From Rhizobium sp. Q54 (GTDB taxonomy: Bacteria; Pseudomonadota; Alphaproteobacteria; Rhizobiales; Beijerinckiaceae): a stretch of 7,054 bases of DNA. Both the position numbers and the translations under genes were made by a program. The notes under the pieces were generated by a model. It did not search any database. It was not told the origin of the DNA and saw only the letters and a program-made list of their open reading frames with translations. Shown piece by piece: positions 1 to 6,397 of this stretch; positions within the stretch are counted from its first letter, which is position 1; each line of letters opens with the position of its first letter. The DNA is taken from positions 1 to 7,054 of the forward strand of contig CAMDOY010000191.1 of assembly GCA_945903655.1 (NCBI GenBank), written 5' to 3'.

Positions 1-1461
1 AATGTCTTCGGCAGTAGCGCCAGCAGGCAGGCCCGCCAGCATGGCGTCGAGCTTGCGCAGGGCCTCCGCCTCCACCTCGTCGGCGACGTGATAGGTCTTG
101 GCCGGGCGCACGAAATCGCGGAAATAGGCGACCGCATAGCCCAGCAGCGCATCGAGACGCGGATGGGTCTGGGGGGTGACGCTGGGGGCGTAGCGGCGCA
201 GGAAGGCCCAGAGCACCTGCGGGTCTTCGCTATTGGCCACAGCAGCCAGATTGAGCAGCATGGCGAAGGAGACCTGCGTGCCCGCGCCCTCGCCTTCGCC
301 GGGATGATGCAGCACTTCGGGCTTGGGCGGATTGCCGCCATGGATATGCCAGACAGGATTGCCCAGACGGCCCTTCCAGTCCTGCCGTTCATAGCCCGCG
401 AGGAATTGCAGATATTCGTCCACCGCGCGCGGGATCACATCGAAATGCAGGCGCTTGGCCTCTCGCGGCTTCTGGAACATGAAAAGCGACAGGCTCTCGG
501 GGCTGGCGTAGGTGAGCCATTCCTCGATGGTGAGGCCATTGCCCTTGGACTTGGAGATCTTCTGGCCCTTCTCGTCCAGAAACAGCTCGTAGTTGAAGCC
601 TTCCGGCGGCACGCCGTCGATGGCGCGCACGATGTTGCTGGAGAGCTTGACGGAATCGATGAGATCCTTGCCCGCCATCTCGTAATCGACATGAAGCGCA
701 TACCAGCGCATGGCCCAATCGGGCTTCCATTGCAACTTGCAATGGCCGCCGGTGACGGGCGTCACGAACTGTTCGTTGGTGTCAGGGTCGCGCCAGGTGA
801 TCGTGCCCGCCTTCGCGTCCATGGCCTCCAGCGGCACCTGCATCACCACGCGGGTCACGGGATGGATCGGCAGGAAGGGCGAATAGGTGGAGGCGCGCTC
901 TGCCCGCAGCGAGGGCAGCATGATCGCCTGCAAGGCCTCGAACCGCGCCAGCATATGCAGCAGCGCCGCGTCGAAGCGGCCGGACTTGTAATACTGGGTC
1001 GAGGAGGCGAATTCGTAATCGAAGCCGAAGCGGTCGAGGAAGGCCCGCAACATCGCGTTGTTGTGGTGGGCGAAGCTTTCGAACTTGCCGAAGGGATCGG
1101 GGATCTCGGTCAGCGGCTTGCCCAGATGCGGGATCAGCAGTTCCTGGTTGGGGATATTGTCGGGGACCTTGCGCAGCCCGTCCATGTCGTCCGAGAAGGC
1201 GAGCAGGCGCGTGGCGATGCGCCCCTCCGTCAGGATCTCGAAAGCGTGGCGCACCATGGTGGTGCGCGCCACCTCGCCGAAGGTGCCGATATGGGGCAGG
1301 CCCGAGGGGCCATAGCCCGTCTCGAAGAGCACTTCCTTCTGGCCGGTTTTTTCGACGCGGGCGACGAGTTTGCGCGCCTCCTCGAAGGGCCATGCGGCCG
1401 AGGTCAGCGCAGCGTCGTGAAGCGAAAGGAGCCCGGAGGCCGCAGGGGCGGCGTTAGTCAT
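1..1461 (-). CDS. lysS: Class I lysyl-tRNA synthetase (partial, C-terminus beyond window)
   Basis: Cytoplasmic enzyme (also called lysK) that charges tRNA-Lys with lysine using ATP. This is the archaeal-type class I form, unrelated in fold to the class II LysRS of most bacteria. The visible 487 codons run from the start to the window edge in an open frame. The Rossmann-fold HIGH-like signature is GPSGLPHIGT (residues 51-60), and the KMSKS-like loop is KISKSKGNG (301-309). The usual alphaproteobacterial length is a little over 500 residues (from memory), so probably only a few tens of residues are missing. The ATG at 1461-1459 is preceded by AAGGA (1472-1468) with a 6-nt gap, which supports this start. 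The gene lies downstream of the glycosyltransferase on the same strand, but a promoter candidate in the 81-nt spacer suggests its own transcript. The family call is essentially certain. Confidence 0.97.
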   Translation of the reverse strand, partial: MTNAAPAASGLLSLHDAALTSAAWPFEEARKLVARVEKTGQKEVLFETGYGPSGLPHIGTFGEVARTTMVRHAFEILTEGRIATRLLAFSDDMDGLRKVPDNIPNQELLIPHLGKPLTEIPDPFGKFESFAHHNNAMLRAFLDRFGFDYEFASSTQYYKSGRFDAALLHMLARFEALQAIMLPSLRAERASTYSPFLPIHPVTRVVMQVPLEAMDAKAGTITWRDPDTNEQFVTPVTGGHCKLQWKPDWAMRWYALHVDYEMAGKDLIDSVKLSSNIVRAIDGVPPEGFNYELFLDEKGQKISKSKGNGLTIEEWLTYASPESLSLFMFQKPREAKRLHFDVIPRAVDEYLQFLAGYERQDWKGRLGNPVWHIHGGNPPKPEVLHHPGEGEGAGTQVSFAMLLNLAAVANSEDPQVLWAFLRRYAPSVTPQTHPRLDALLGYAVAYFRDFVRPAKTYHVADEVEAEALRKLDAMLAGLPAGATAEDI

Positions 1462-1486
1462 TTCAGATCCTTGTGGAGGCGCGCGG

Positions 1487-1504
1487 CGGGCCATGAAAGG
1501 CCCG
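1487..1504 (-). other. Perfect hairpin in the lysS leader
   Basis: A 6-bp perfect inverted repeat, CGGGCC and GGCCCG, encloses a 6-nt loop between the predicted lysS promoter and its ribosome binding site. It has no following run of T, so it is not an intrinsic terminator for the upstream glycosyltransferase. It would sit in the 5' untranslated leader of lysS and might stabilise the mRNA or modulate initiation. It could equally be chance in GC-rich DNA. A T-box is not expected in this lineage, and I see no T-box-like element. Confidence 0.4.
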
Positions 1505-1517
1505 GCGGAACGGCGGC

Positions 1518-1546
1518 ACCCTAGGCAGGGCGGCGCCCAAGGTCAA
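1518..1546 (-). promoter_or_regulatory. Putative sigma70-type promoter for lysS
   Basis: On the minus strand a TTGACC -35 box (1546-1541) and a TAGGGT -10 box (1523-1518) are separated by exactly 17 bp. The -35 box has five of six consensus bases; the -10 box keeps the conserved first T, second A and last T. Transcription would begin near 1511, giving a leader of about 50 nt before the lysS ATG. The -35 box overlaps the TGA stop of the glycosyltransferase gene (1545-1543), so the promoter is embedded at the end of the upstream gene. The call rests on sequence match only. Confidence 0.5.
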
Positions 1547-3456
1547 CCAATTCGCCCGTGTCGCAAGGAGCTTCGCGCCAGTCCATGGGTGGTCTTGGCC
1601 CAATGGTGGGGCCGCCTGAAGAGATCGACCAGAGCCATGGCGGCGGCGAGGCCGAGCAGGGCGTTATAGGCGGGCAGCAGCGGCAGGAGCTTCAACATTC
1701 CCTTAAGTTTGCGTCGCCTCGCGCCGATCACCATGGGCGCCACCATCGCGAGCGCGCCCACCACGGCGATCACGCACCACAGGGCGCTGGCGAGGGTCTG
1801 CGCCCAGGTCATAGGCGCAAAGAGCGAGCCCCAGACGCCATCATGAATGAACAGCGCCACATAGAGCGGTCCCACTAAAGGCCCCAGCACGCCCCCCGCC
1901 AGCATGGCGACCAGCGCGGCGGCGCGCATGGCGCCCAATTCCCGCACGAGGCGCCGGGGCTGGCGCAGATGCACGATGAGCGTCTGCATCCAGCCCTTCA
2001 TCCAGCGGCGGCGCTGGGCGAGCCATGCGTCGAGCTTCGCGGGCGCCTCTTCCCATGTGGGCGCATCAAGGGTCGCGACCTCATAGCCCATGCGCGCGAG
2101 GCGCACGCCCATGTCCGCATCTTCGGTGACGTTCCAGGCGTCCCAGCCCTGCAGGCGCCGCAGGGCGTCGACGCGGAAATGGTTGGAGGTGCCGCCCAGC
2201 GGGATCGGCAGGCGAAGGCGCGCGAGGCCGGGGTCGAGCACCTCGAAGAGGGAGGCGTAATCGAGGGCGAAGAGACCCGCCAGCCAGCTGTCGCGGGCGT
2301 TGTCGATGGCGAGGGGACATTGCAGGCAGGCGAGGCTTTGGGGCGCCTCAGCGAAGGCCGCTGCCGCGCGGCGCAGTTGCTGGGGGTCGGGATCGTCTTC
2401 CGCATCATAGACGGTGAGCAAGGCGCCACGCGCGCTGGCGAGGCCGATGTTGAGGGCGCGCGGCTTGGTGCGGGGATGGCCCGGCGGCGCGGTCACGATG
2501 TCATAGACCGGCCCGGGCGCCAGACGTTCGATGGCCTCGCGCGTCTCATGATCATCCGCCTCGATCAGCAGTTTGATGTCGAGTTTGGCGCGGGGATAGT
2601 CGATGGCTTCAAGGGCGTCGCGCAAATGCTCGACGACCGCCGCCTCCTTGTACAGCGGAACGAGGATCGTGTAGCGGGGCAACGCATGGTCGGGCAGATC
2701 GGGCGCCTGTGGCGGCTTGCGCCAGCAGCCTCCGATGGTCGCCACCAGGCGCGTGAAAATGGCTCCGCACAGGATGAGGCAGACGATGCTCGTCACCAGC
2801 AGCCATGCGAGCCCGCCCGTCACCAGGCCAACGGCGGCGAAGGTCGCCATCATGGCCAGCGCGGCGGCGGCCCTGCGCGAGGGAACCCGCGCCGCCGTCA
2901 GGCTGGGGTCCGCGCGGCCAAGGTCCTGGCTTGCGCCTTCGGCGATGGTGTCGGCGCAAGCTGCGCGCACCCAGAGGGCGAAACGGTCGGGCGTGGTGAT
3001 GACCATGCGCTCGCCGCTCGCCTGTCGCCGCCGGGCATGGAGATCCAGAAGCCCCAGCAGGGCCTCTCCCTGCGGCGCGATCACCACGGTTCCCGGTGTG
3101 AGGCCATGGGCGATCCCCGCCCGCAGGGCTGATGGCTCGGCGATGGCTGGTCCCAATTCGTTGGGATCCCAGGAAAAGGGAAGGTTCAGCGCGCGCGCCA
3201 GGCAAAGATAATAGTCCTCAGGTTGGACAATCTGTTCCGCCAGCAGGATCTCATGGGCGGCTACGCCTTGTTTTTGCGCCATGGCCGCTATCTTCAGCAG
3301 CATGCTCGGCGAGAGCCCAAGGGGCGTCAGAAGCTCCAGATCTGCCGGGAGATGCGAGACGCTGGGGTAGCTTGCCTCGCGGGGCGCAGCATGCGACCAC
3401 CTTTGGGGTGGAAGCCGCATCCGTGGTCGGGCTGTCGGACTGAACGCAAGGGACAT
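1543..3456 (-). CDS. Membrane glycosyltransferase, family GT2, with N-terminal MshEN-like domain
   Basis: Predicted inner-membrane enzyme that transfers sugar from a nucleotide-sugar donor, probably to an extracellular or envelope polysaccharide; donor and acceptor are unknown. In the 637-residue form, residues about 37-95 resemble the N-terminal domain of type II secretion ATPases (helical, ending ARALNLPF). Two membrane spans lie at about 197-236. The GT-A catalytic domain follows: VPLYKE (266-271), EADD (299-302), the DxD-like DAEDDP (351-356), TED (444-446) and QRRRW (481-485), the QxxRW signature of processive BcsA/NodC-like enzymes. About three more spans occupy 510-610. All catalytic motifs look intact. 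The start is uncertain: ATG 3456 has no clear Shine-Dalgarno, a TTG at 3498 would add 14 residues and overlap the divergent gene, and ATG 3420 is also possible. Cellulose synthase itself is unlikely, since there is no PilZ domain and there are no bcs neighbours. Confidence 0.88.
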   Translation of the reverse strand: MSLAFSPTARPRMRLPPQRWSHAAPREASYPSVSHLPADLELLTPLGLSPSMLLKIAAMAQKQGVAAHEILLAEQIVQPEDYYLCLARALNLPFSWDPNELGPAIAEPSALRAGIAHGLTPGTVVIAPQGEALLGLLDLHARRRQASGERMVITTPDRFALWVRAACADTIAEGASQDLGRADPSLTAARVPSRRAAAALAMMATFAAVGLVTGGLAWLLVTSIVCLILCGAIFTRLVATIGGCWRKPPQAPDLPDHALPRYTILVPLYKEAAVVEHLRDALEAIDYPRAKLDIKLLIEADDHETREAIERLAPGPVYDIVTAPPGHPRTKPRALNIGLASARGALLTVYDAEDDPDPQQLRRAAAAFAEAPQSLACLQCPLAIDNARDSWLAGLFALDYASLFEVLDPGLARLRLPIPLGGTSNHFRVDALRRLQGWDAWNVTEDADMGVRLARMGYEVATLDAPTWEEAPAKLDAWLAQRRRWMKGWMQTLIVHLRQPRRLVRELGAMRAAALVAMLAGGVLGPLVGPLYVALFIHDGVWGSLFAPMTWAQTLASALWCVIAVVGALAMVAPMVIGARRRKLKGMLKLLPLLPAYNALLGLAAAMALVDLFRRPHHWAKTTHGLARSSLRHGRIG

Positions 3457-3509
3457 GGGCTCGACCAAACACGCAGAGACGCAACAACACGCAGGCAATG
3501 GCCCAGCTT
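3457..3509. promoter_or_regulatory. Divergent intergenic region with 9-bp direct repeat
   Basis: This short, relatively AT-rich gap lies between the oppositely oriented glycosyltransferase and solute-binding-protein genes, so it must hold or overlap the promoters of both. AACACGCAG occurs twice on the plus strand, at 3468-3476 and 3486-3494, with start-to-start spacing of 18 bp. A related ACGCA lies between them (3479-3483). Tandem spacing close to two helical turns is compatible with a transcription factor binding one face of the DNA. I could not find a convincing -35/-10 pair in either direction. Confidence 0.3.
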
Positions 3510-4376
3510 ATGCCGAAAGAATACAACTTGACCATAACAAAAATTCCGGTCCTTCGGATTTTGTGGGCGGTCTTCGCGATCTGCGCCGCCAGCCTCGCCG
3601 TGGCGGCGGATGGCGCGCCCATTCCCAATTTCTGGGATCCGCAACACCGCATCGACCGTCCCGAGACCTCCTCCATCCGCGTGATCCGCTTCGTGACGGA
3701 GGACGACTATCCCCCCTTCGGTTTCGTCCTGCCGGATGGAAGCCTCAGCGGCTTCAATGTAGATCTCGCCCGCGCGCTCTGCGAAGAGCTGCGCGTGCAA
3801 TGCACGGTGCAGGCCCGGCGTTGGGACACCATATTCGAGACCATCGAGCAGAGCCGCGCCGATGCGGCCGTGGCCTCCATCGCCATGACGCCAGCCAATC
3901 GCGCCCGCGTCGATTTCACCGCGCCCTATTACAAGACGCCCGCCCGCTTCGTCGCCCGCGCCGCTGTCGCTCTGCCCGACACCAGCCCCGAGGCGCTGGC
4001 GGGCAAGACCGTGGGCGTCGTCGCCCGCTCCGCCCATGAGGCCTATCTGCGGGCCTTTTTTCCGCGTGTGACTTTGCGCGCCTATGACAATGCGCTGGCG
4101 CTGCGCTCGGCGCTCAAGCGCAACGAGGTCGAGATCGCCTTTGGCGATGGGGTGGCCTTCGCGCTCTGGCTCAATGGCACGGACGCCAGCGGTTGCTGCG
4201 CCTTTCGCGGCGGGCCCTATACGGAATCGCGCTACTTTGGCGAGGGCGTGGGCATCGCCCTGCGCAGAGATAATCAGGTGATGAAGCGGGCGCTGGATTA
4301 TGCGCTCAAACGCGTCGCCGAGCGCGGCATCTATGCCGACCTTTATCTGAAATATTTTCCCGTCGGCTTTTACTGA
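3510..4376 (+). CDS. Exported family 3 solute-binding protein (amino-acid-type), orphan
   Basis: Predicted periplasmic ligand-binding protein of the SBP_bac_3 family, which normally delivers amino acids or other small polar compounds to ABC importers. The 288-residue product starts with a signal peptide (Lys and Arg followed by a hydrophobic core to about residue 32, cleavage probably near AVA-ADG). The mature protein then shows hallmark family blocks: FVTEDDYPPFGF (61-72), GFNVDLARALCEEL (81-94), RWDTIFETIEQSRADAAVASIAMTP (104-128 region) and FTAPYYKTPARF (136-147). The second lobe begins at LAGKTVGVVARS (163-174). Cysteines at 91 and 98 could form a disulfide. No permease or ATPase gene adjoins it, so it may serve a remote transporter or a sensor. 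ATG 3498, ATG 3510 and TTG 3528 are all possible starts; GAAAGA 7 nt before the TTG is the best ribosome-site candidate. It converges on the SCO gene with 4 nt between stops. Confidence 0.88.
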   Translation: MPKEYNLTITKIPVLRILWAVFAICAASLAVAADGAPIPNFWDPQHRIDRPETSSIRVIRFVTEDDYPPFGFVLPDGSLSGFNVDLARALCEELRVQCTVQARRWDTIFETIEQSRADAAVASIAMTPANRARVDFTAPYYKTPARFVARAAVALPDTSPEALAGKTVGVVARSAHEAYLRAFFPRVTLRAYDNALALRSALKRNEVEIAFGDGVAFALWLNGTDASGCCAFRGGPYTESRYFGEGVGIALRRDNQVMKRALDYALKRVAERGIYADLYLKYFPVGFY

Positions 4377-4380
4377 AAAG

Positions 4381-4962
4381 CTACAGCCACTTTCTGATTT
4401 CCTTCAGCGCCACCTCGGCGTCGCCCATGTTCAGCGGGCCGATGAAGCGCATCTGCTTGTCCAGAAGATAGACAATCGCGCTGTGGTCCATGCTGTATTC
4501 GCCATTGGCGGCGGGGTTCTTACGCGCATAGACGCGATAGGCCTTCAGCATGGGGTCCAGTGCAGCCCGATCCCCGGACAGGCCGATGATGCGCTTGTCG
4601 AAACTGCTGAGATAATCCTTCAGGATTTCGGGCGTATCCCGCTCGGGATCGACAGATACGAAGACGCCCCTGACCTTCGCGCCATCGCCCAGCTTGCGGA
4701 AGAGTTCGGAGACTTCGAACAGAGCCGTCGGGCAGACGTCCGGGCAATGGGTGAAGCCGAAGAACATCACGACGACATCGCCCTTGAGGTCGGCGTCGCT
4801 GACGCTCTTGCCGTCCGATCCCATCAGGCGGAAGGGGGCTCCGATGGAGGAGGGCGGCGGCGCGCCGGGGCCTGAGAAGGTCAGCCATGCCGCCACCGAC
4901 ACAAGGGCCAGGCCAAAGGTCAGCACCAGCGCGGGCAGCAGAGTGCGGGAGGATGGGGTCAT
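4381..4962 (-). CDS. SCO1/SenC family copper chaperone
   Basis: Membrane-anchored periplasmic thioredoxin-fold protein of the SCO1/SenC/PrrC family, which delivers copper to, or reduces cysteines of, the CuA site of cytochrome c oxidase. The 193-residue product has one N-terminal transmembrane anchor (about 8-28) and then the thioredoxin-like domain. The copper-binding motif is THCPDVCP, with Cys73 and Cys77; the distal ligand His160 lies in MDHSA, and the family's DPERDT block is at 105-110. All metal ligands are present and the length is normal. The ATG at 4962-4960 was chosen over an in-frame TTG one codon upstream; a GGA lies a few bases before it. It is the last gene of a tight minus-strand cluster, 11 nt after the small membrane-protein gene. 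No cytochrome oxidase gene is visible, so the target oxidase is encoded elsewhere. Confidence 0.95.
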   Translation of the reverse strand: MTPSSRTLLPALVLTFGLALVSVAAWLTFSGPGAPPPSSIGAPFRLMGSDGKSVSDADLKGDVVVMFFGFTHCPDVCPTALFEVSELFRKLGDGAKVRGVFVSVDPERDTPEILKDYLSSFDKRIIGLSGDRAALDPMLKAYRVYARKNPAANGEYSMDHSAIVYLLDKQMRFIGPLNMGDAEVALKEIRKWL

Positions 4963-4973
4963 CAAGGATCCGG

Positions 4974-5147
4974 TCAGAAACAGCCCTGGGCGAAGGCGAT
5001 CATGTCAAAGTAGATCTGAGATCCGAAGCGCAGCCAGAACAGCCCCCCCGCCAGCACCAGCAAGGCGAAGCCCGCGCCCGCGATTTTGAGCGCGCGACGG
5101 GTCTCCGGCGTCATGGTCTGGTCTTGCGGTGTCTCGATGGTGGTCAT
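4974..5147 (-). CDS. Small single-span membrane protein, 57 aa, function unknown
   Basis: I do not recognise this family. The 57-residue product has a polar N-terminus rich in Thr and Gln (1-18, containing two acidic-flanked TP pairs), a basic patch TRRALK (16-21), one transmembrane helix (about 22-39, alanine, glycine and leucine rich) and a hydrophobic C-terminal tail FGSQIYFDMIAFAQGCF ending in a cysteine. By the positive-inside rule the N-terminus should be cytoplasmic and the C-terminal tail periplasmic or interfacial. The ATG at 5147-5145 is preceded by GAGAGG at a short distance, supporting this start; a TTG at 5165 would add six residues. It lies 38 nt after the MFS gene and 11 nt before the SCO gene, which suggests it is truly translated as part of the operon. 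A role with SCO is inference only. Confidence 0.72.
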   Translation of the reverse strand: MTTIETPQDQTMTPETRRALKIAGAGFALLVLAGGLFWLRFGSQIYFDMIAFAQGCF

Positions 5148-5185
5148 GGCCCTCTCATACACCAAAACGATAGGCGCCGCACCTG

Positions 5186-6397
5186 TCAGCTTTTGACGGG
5201 GCTCGCCCAGCGCACCGCCATGGCCGCCACGATGGTGAACCCTAGCGAAATCGCGATGAAGGCGAAGGGCAGGCCGAGATAGCCATGGTCGATCATCGGG
5301 CCGACGATCAGCGGCACCACCACGATGCCCAGATCGAGGCCGGAATAGACGAGCCCGAAGACCTTGCCCGTGGCGTTGGGCGGCGCGGCGTTGCGCACCA
5401 GCATGTCGCGCGCGGGCAGCACGACCCCCGCCCCGAAGCCCGCCACGCAGCCCATGGCGATCAGCGGGATCAGCGACATGGACACGAAGCCCACCATGAG
5501 GATGGCGGCTGCGGCGAGCGTGAGGCCCAGGGCTATGATGCCATCATAATTCTTCCAGCGGTCCGCGATCCAGCCGCCCGCCAGAGCGCCGAAGGCGCTT
5601 GCGGCGAAATAGGCGGTGGTGAAGCCGGAGGCCGCCGTGAGGCTGACGCCCTGCACCTGCGGCAACAGGGTGGGCATATAGGTCTGCACCGCGCCCAGAG
5701 CCAGGGAGATCATGGTGAAGAAGAGGAAGGCCATGAAAATGGGCTTCGAGACCAGCGCGGTCACATCGGGCAACAGGGAGCCATCCTCGGCGCGCTTTTG
5801 TTGCGTGCGGGGCAGTTCGAGGTCCTGGCGGTCGAGCAGCAGCAGCAGGGCGCCGATGAGGCCACCCGCTCCCATGATCACGAGCGCCGCGCGCCAGCCG
5901 ATCTGTTCGGCCAGCAGCACCATGGTCACAGGCGGCACGGCCCAGCCCACGCTGCCCATGACCGTATGGACGCTATAGCCCCGCGCCACCATATGGGGCG
6001 AGATCCGCAGGCTGAGCACGGAATAATCCGCAGGGTGATAGACGCAGTTTCCCAGCCCGGCCATCACCGCCAGCGGGAGAAACATCCAGTAACTCGGCGC
6101 CAGACCCATCAGCAGCGTGGCGCCCGCCAGCAAGGCGACGCCCGTGGGCAGCACATATTGGGGGCCGAAACGGTCCACCGCAAAACCCGCCGCCACCTGC
6201 GCCAGCCCCGACACCGCGAAGAACAGGGTCATCACCAGACCAAGTTCCGTGTAGGTGACGCCAAGGCTTTCGCGCATCAGGGGAAACAGGGGCGGCAGGA
6301 CCACCTGATAGAAGTGGCTGGTGAAATGGGCGGCCCCCACCACGGACATGATGCGCAGATCGCGGCGCGGCAGCTGGTTGAGGGCGAGGTCGCTCAT
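5186..6397 (-). CDS. MFS transporter, fosmidomycin-resistance-like
   Basis: Inner-membrane transporter of the major facilitator superfamily, about 12 helices in 403 residues, probably driven by proton exchange. The MFS motif A is visible between helices 2 and 3 as GFAVDRFGP (71-79), with a second copy in the C-terminal half as GGWIADRWKN (274-283). A cytoplasmic loop, charged in its first part (about 189-215), separates the two six-helix bundles. The first helix HFTSHFYQVVLPPLFP (24-39) and helix-4 block NCVYHPADYSVLS (117-129) resemble the fosmidomycin resistance (FSR) group, whose known members export drugs; the substrate here cannot be read from sequence. Its ATG overlaps the upstream deaminase stop as ATGA, so translation is probably coupled. 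No transcription factor or resistance gene lies beside it. A metabolite or metal substrate remains possible. Confidence 0.92.
   Translation of the reverse strand: MSDLALNQLPRRDLRIMSVVGAAHFTSHFYQVVLPPLFPLMRESLGVTYTELGLVMTLFFAVSGLAQVAAGFAVDRFGPQYVLPTGVALLAGATLLMGLAPSYWMFLPLAVMAGLGNCVYHPADYSVLSLRISPHMVARGYSVHTVMGSVGWAVPPVTMVLLAEQIGWRAALVIMGAGGLIGALLLLLDRQDLELPRTQQKRAEDGSLLPDVTALVSKPIFMAFLFFTMISLALGAVQTYMPTLLPQVQGVSLTAASGFTTAYFAASAFGALAGGWIADRWKNYDGIIALGLTLAAAAILMVGFVSMSLIPLIAMGCVAGFGAGVVLPARDMLVRNAAPPNATGKVFGLVYSGLDLGIVVVPLIVGPMIDHGYLGLPFAFIAISLGFTIVAAMAVRWASPVKS

Noticed and set aside
1487..1504. Intrinsic terminator between the glycosyltransferase gene and lysS
   Set aside because: The stem is short and is not followed by a run of T on the minus strand; it also lies downstream of the likely lysS start point.
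88..1524. Long plus-strand open frame of 478 codons opposite lysS
   Set aside because: It is antisense to a clear class I LysRS, shows no recognisable domain, and has the Gly/Arg/His-rich composition of a shadow frame in GC-rich DNA.
1969..3132. Plus-strand open frame of 387 codons opposite the glycosyltransferase
   Set aside because: It lies wholly inside the GT2 gene, whose motifs are intact; its composition is typical of antisense high-GC frames.
3151..3171. Hairpin TCCCAA-TTCG-TTGGGA overlapping the palindrome TGGGATCCCA
   Set aside because: Perfect but short, and located in the coding sequence of the glycosyltransferase linker (WDPNELGP), without a T-run or any regulatory context; probably chance.
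3528..3556. TTGACC at 3528 as a -35 box for the solute-binding-protein gene
   Set aside because: No acceptable -10 box follows at 16-18 bp, and transcription from it would start after the signal-peptide codons.
3327..4037. Minus-strand open frame of 236 codons opposite the solute-binding protein
   Set aside because: It is antisense to a convincing SBP_bac_3 protein and overlaps the divergent region; no family features.
5150..5190. CTGACA near the MFS stop as an internal promoter for the small protein and SCO genes
   Set aside because: The hexamer at the right distance (TTTGGT) is a poor -10 match; operon read-through from the deaminase side is simpler.
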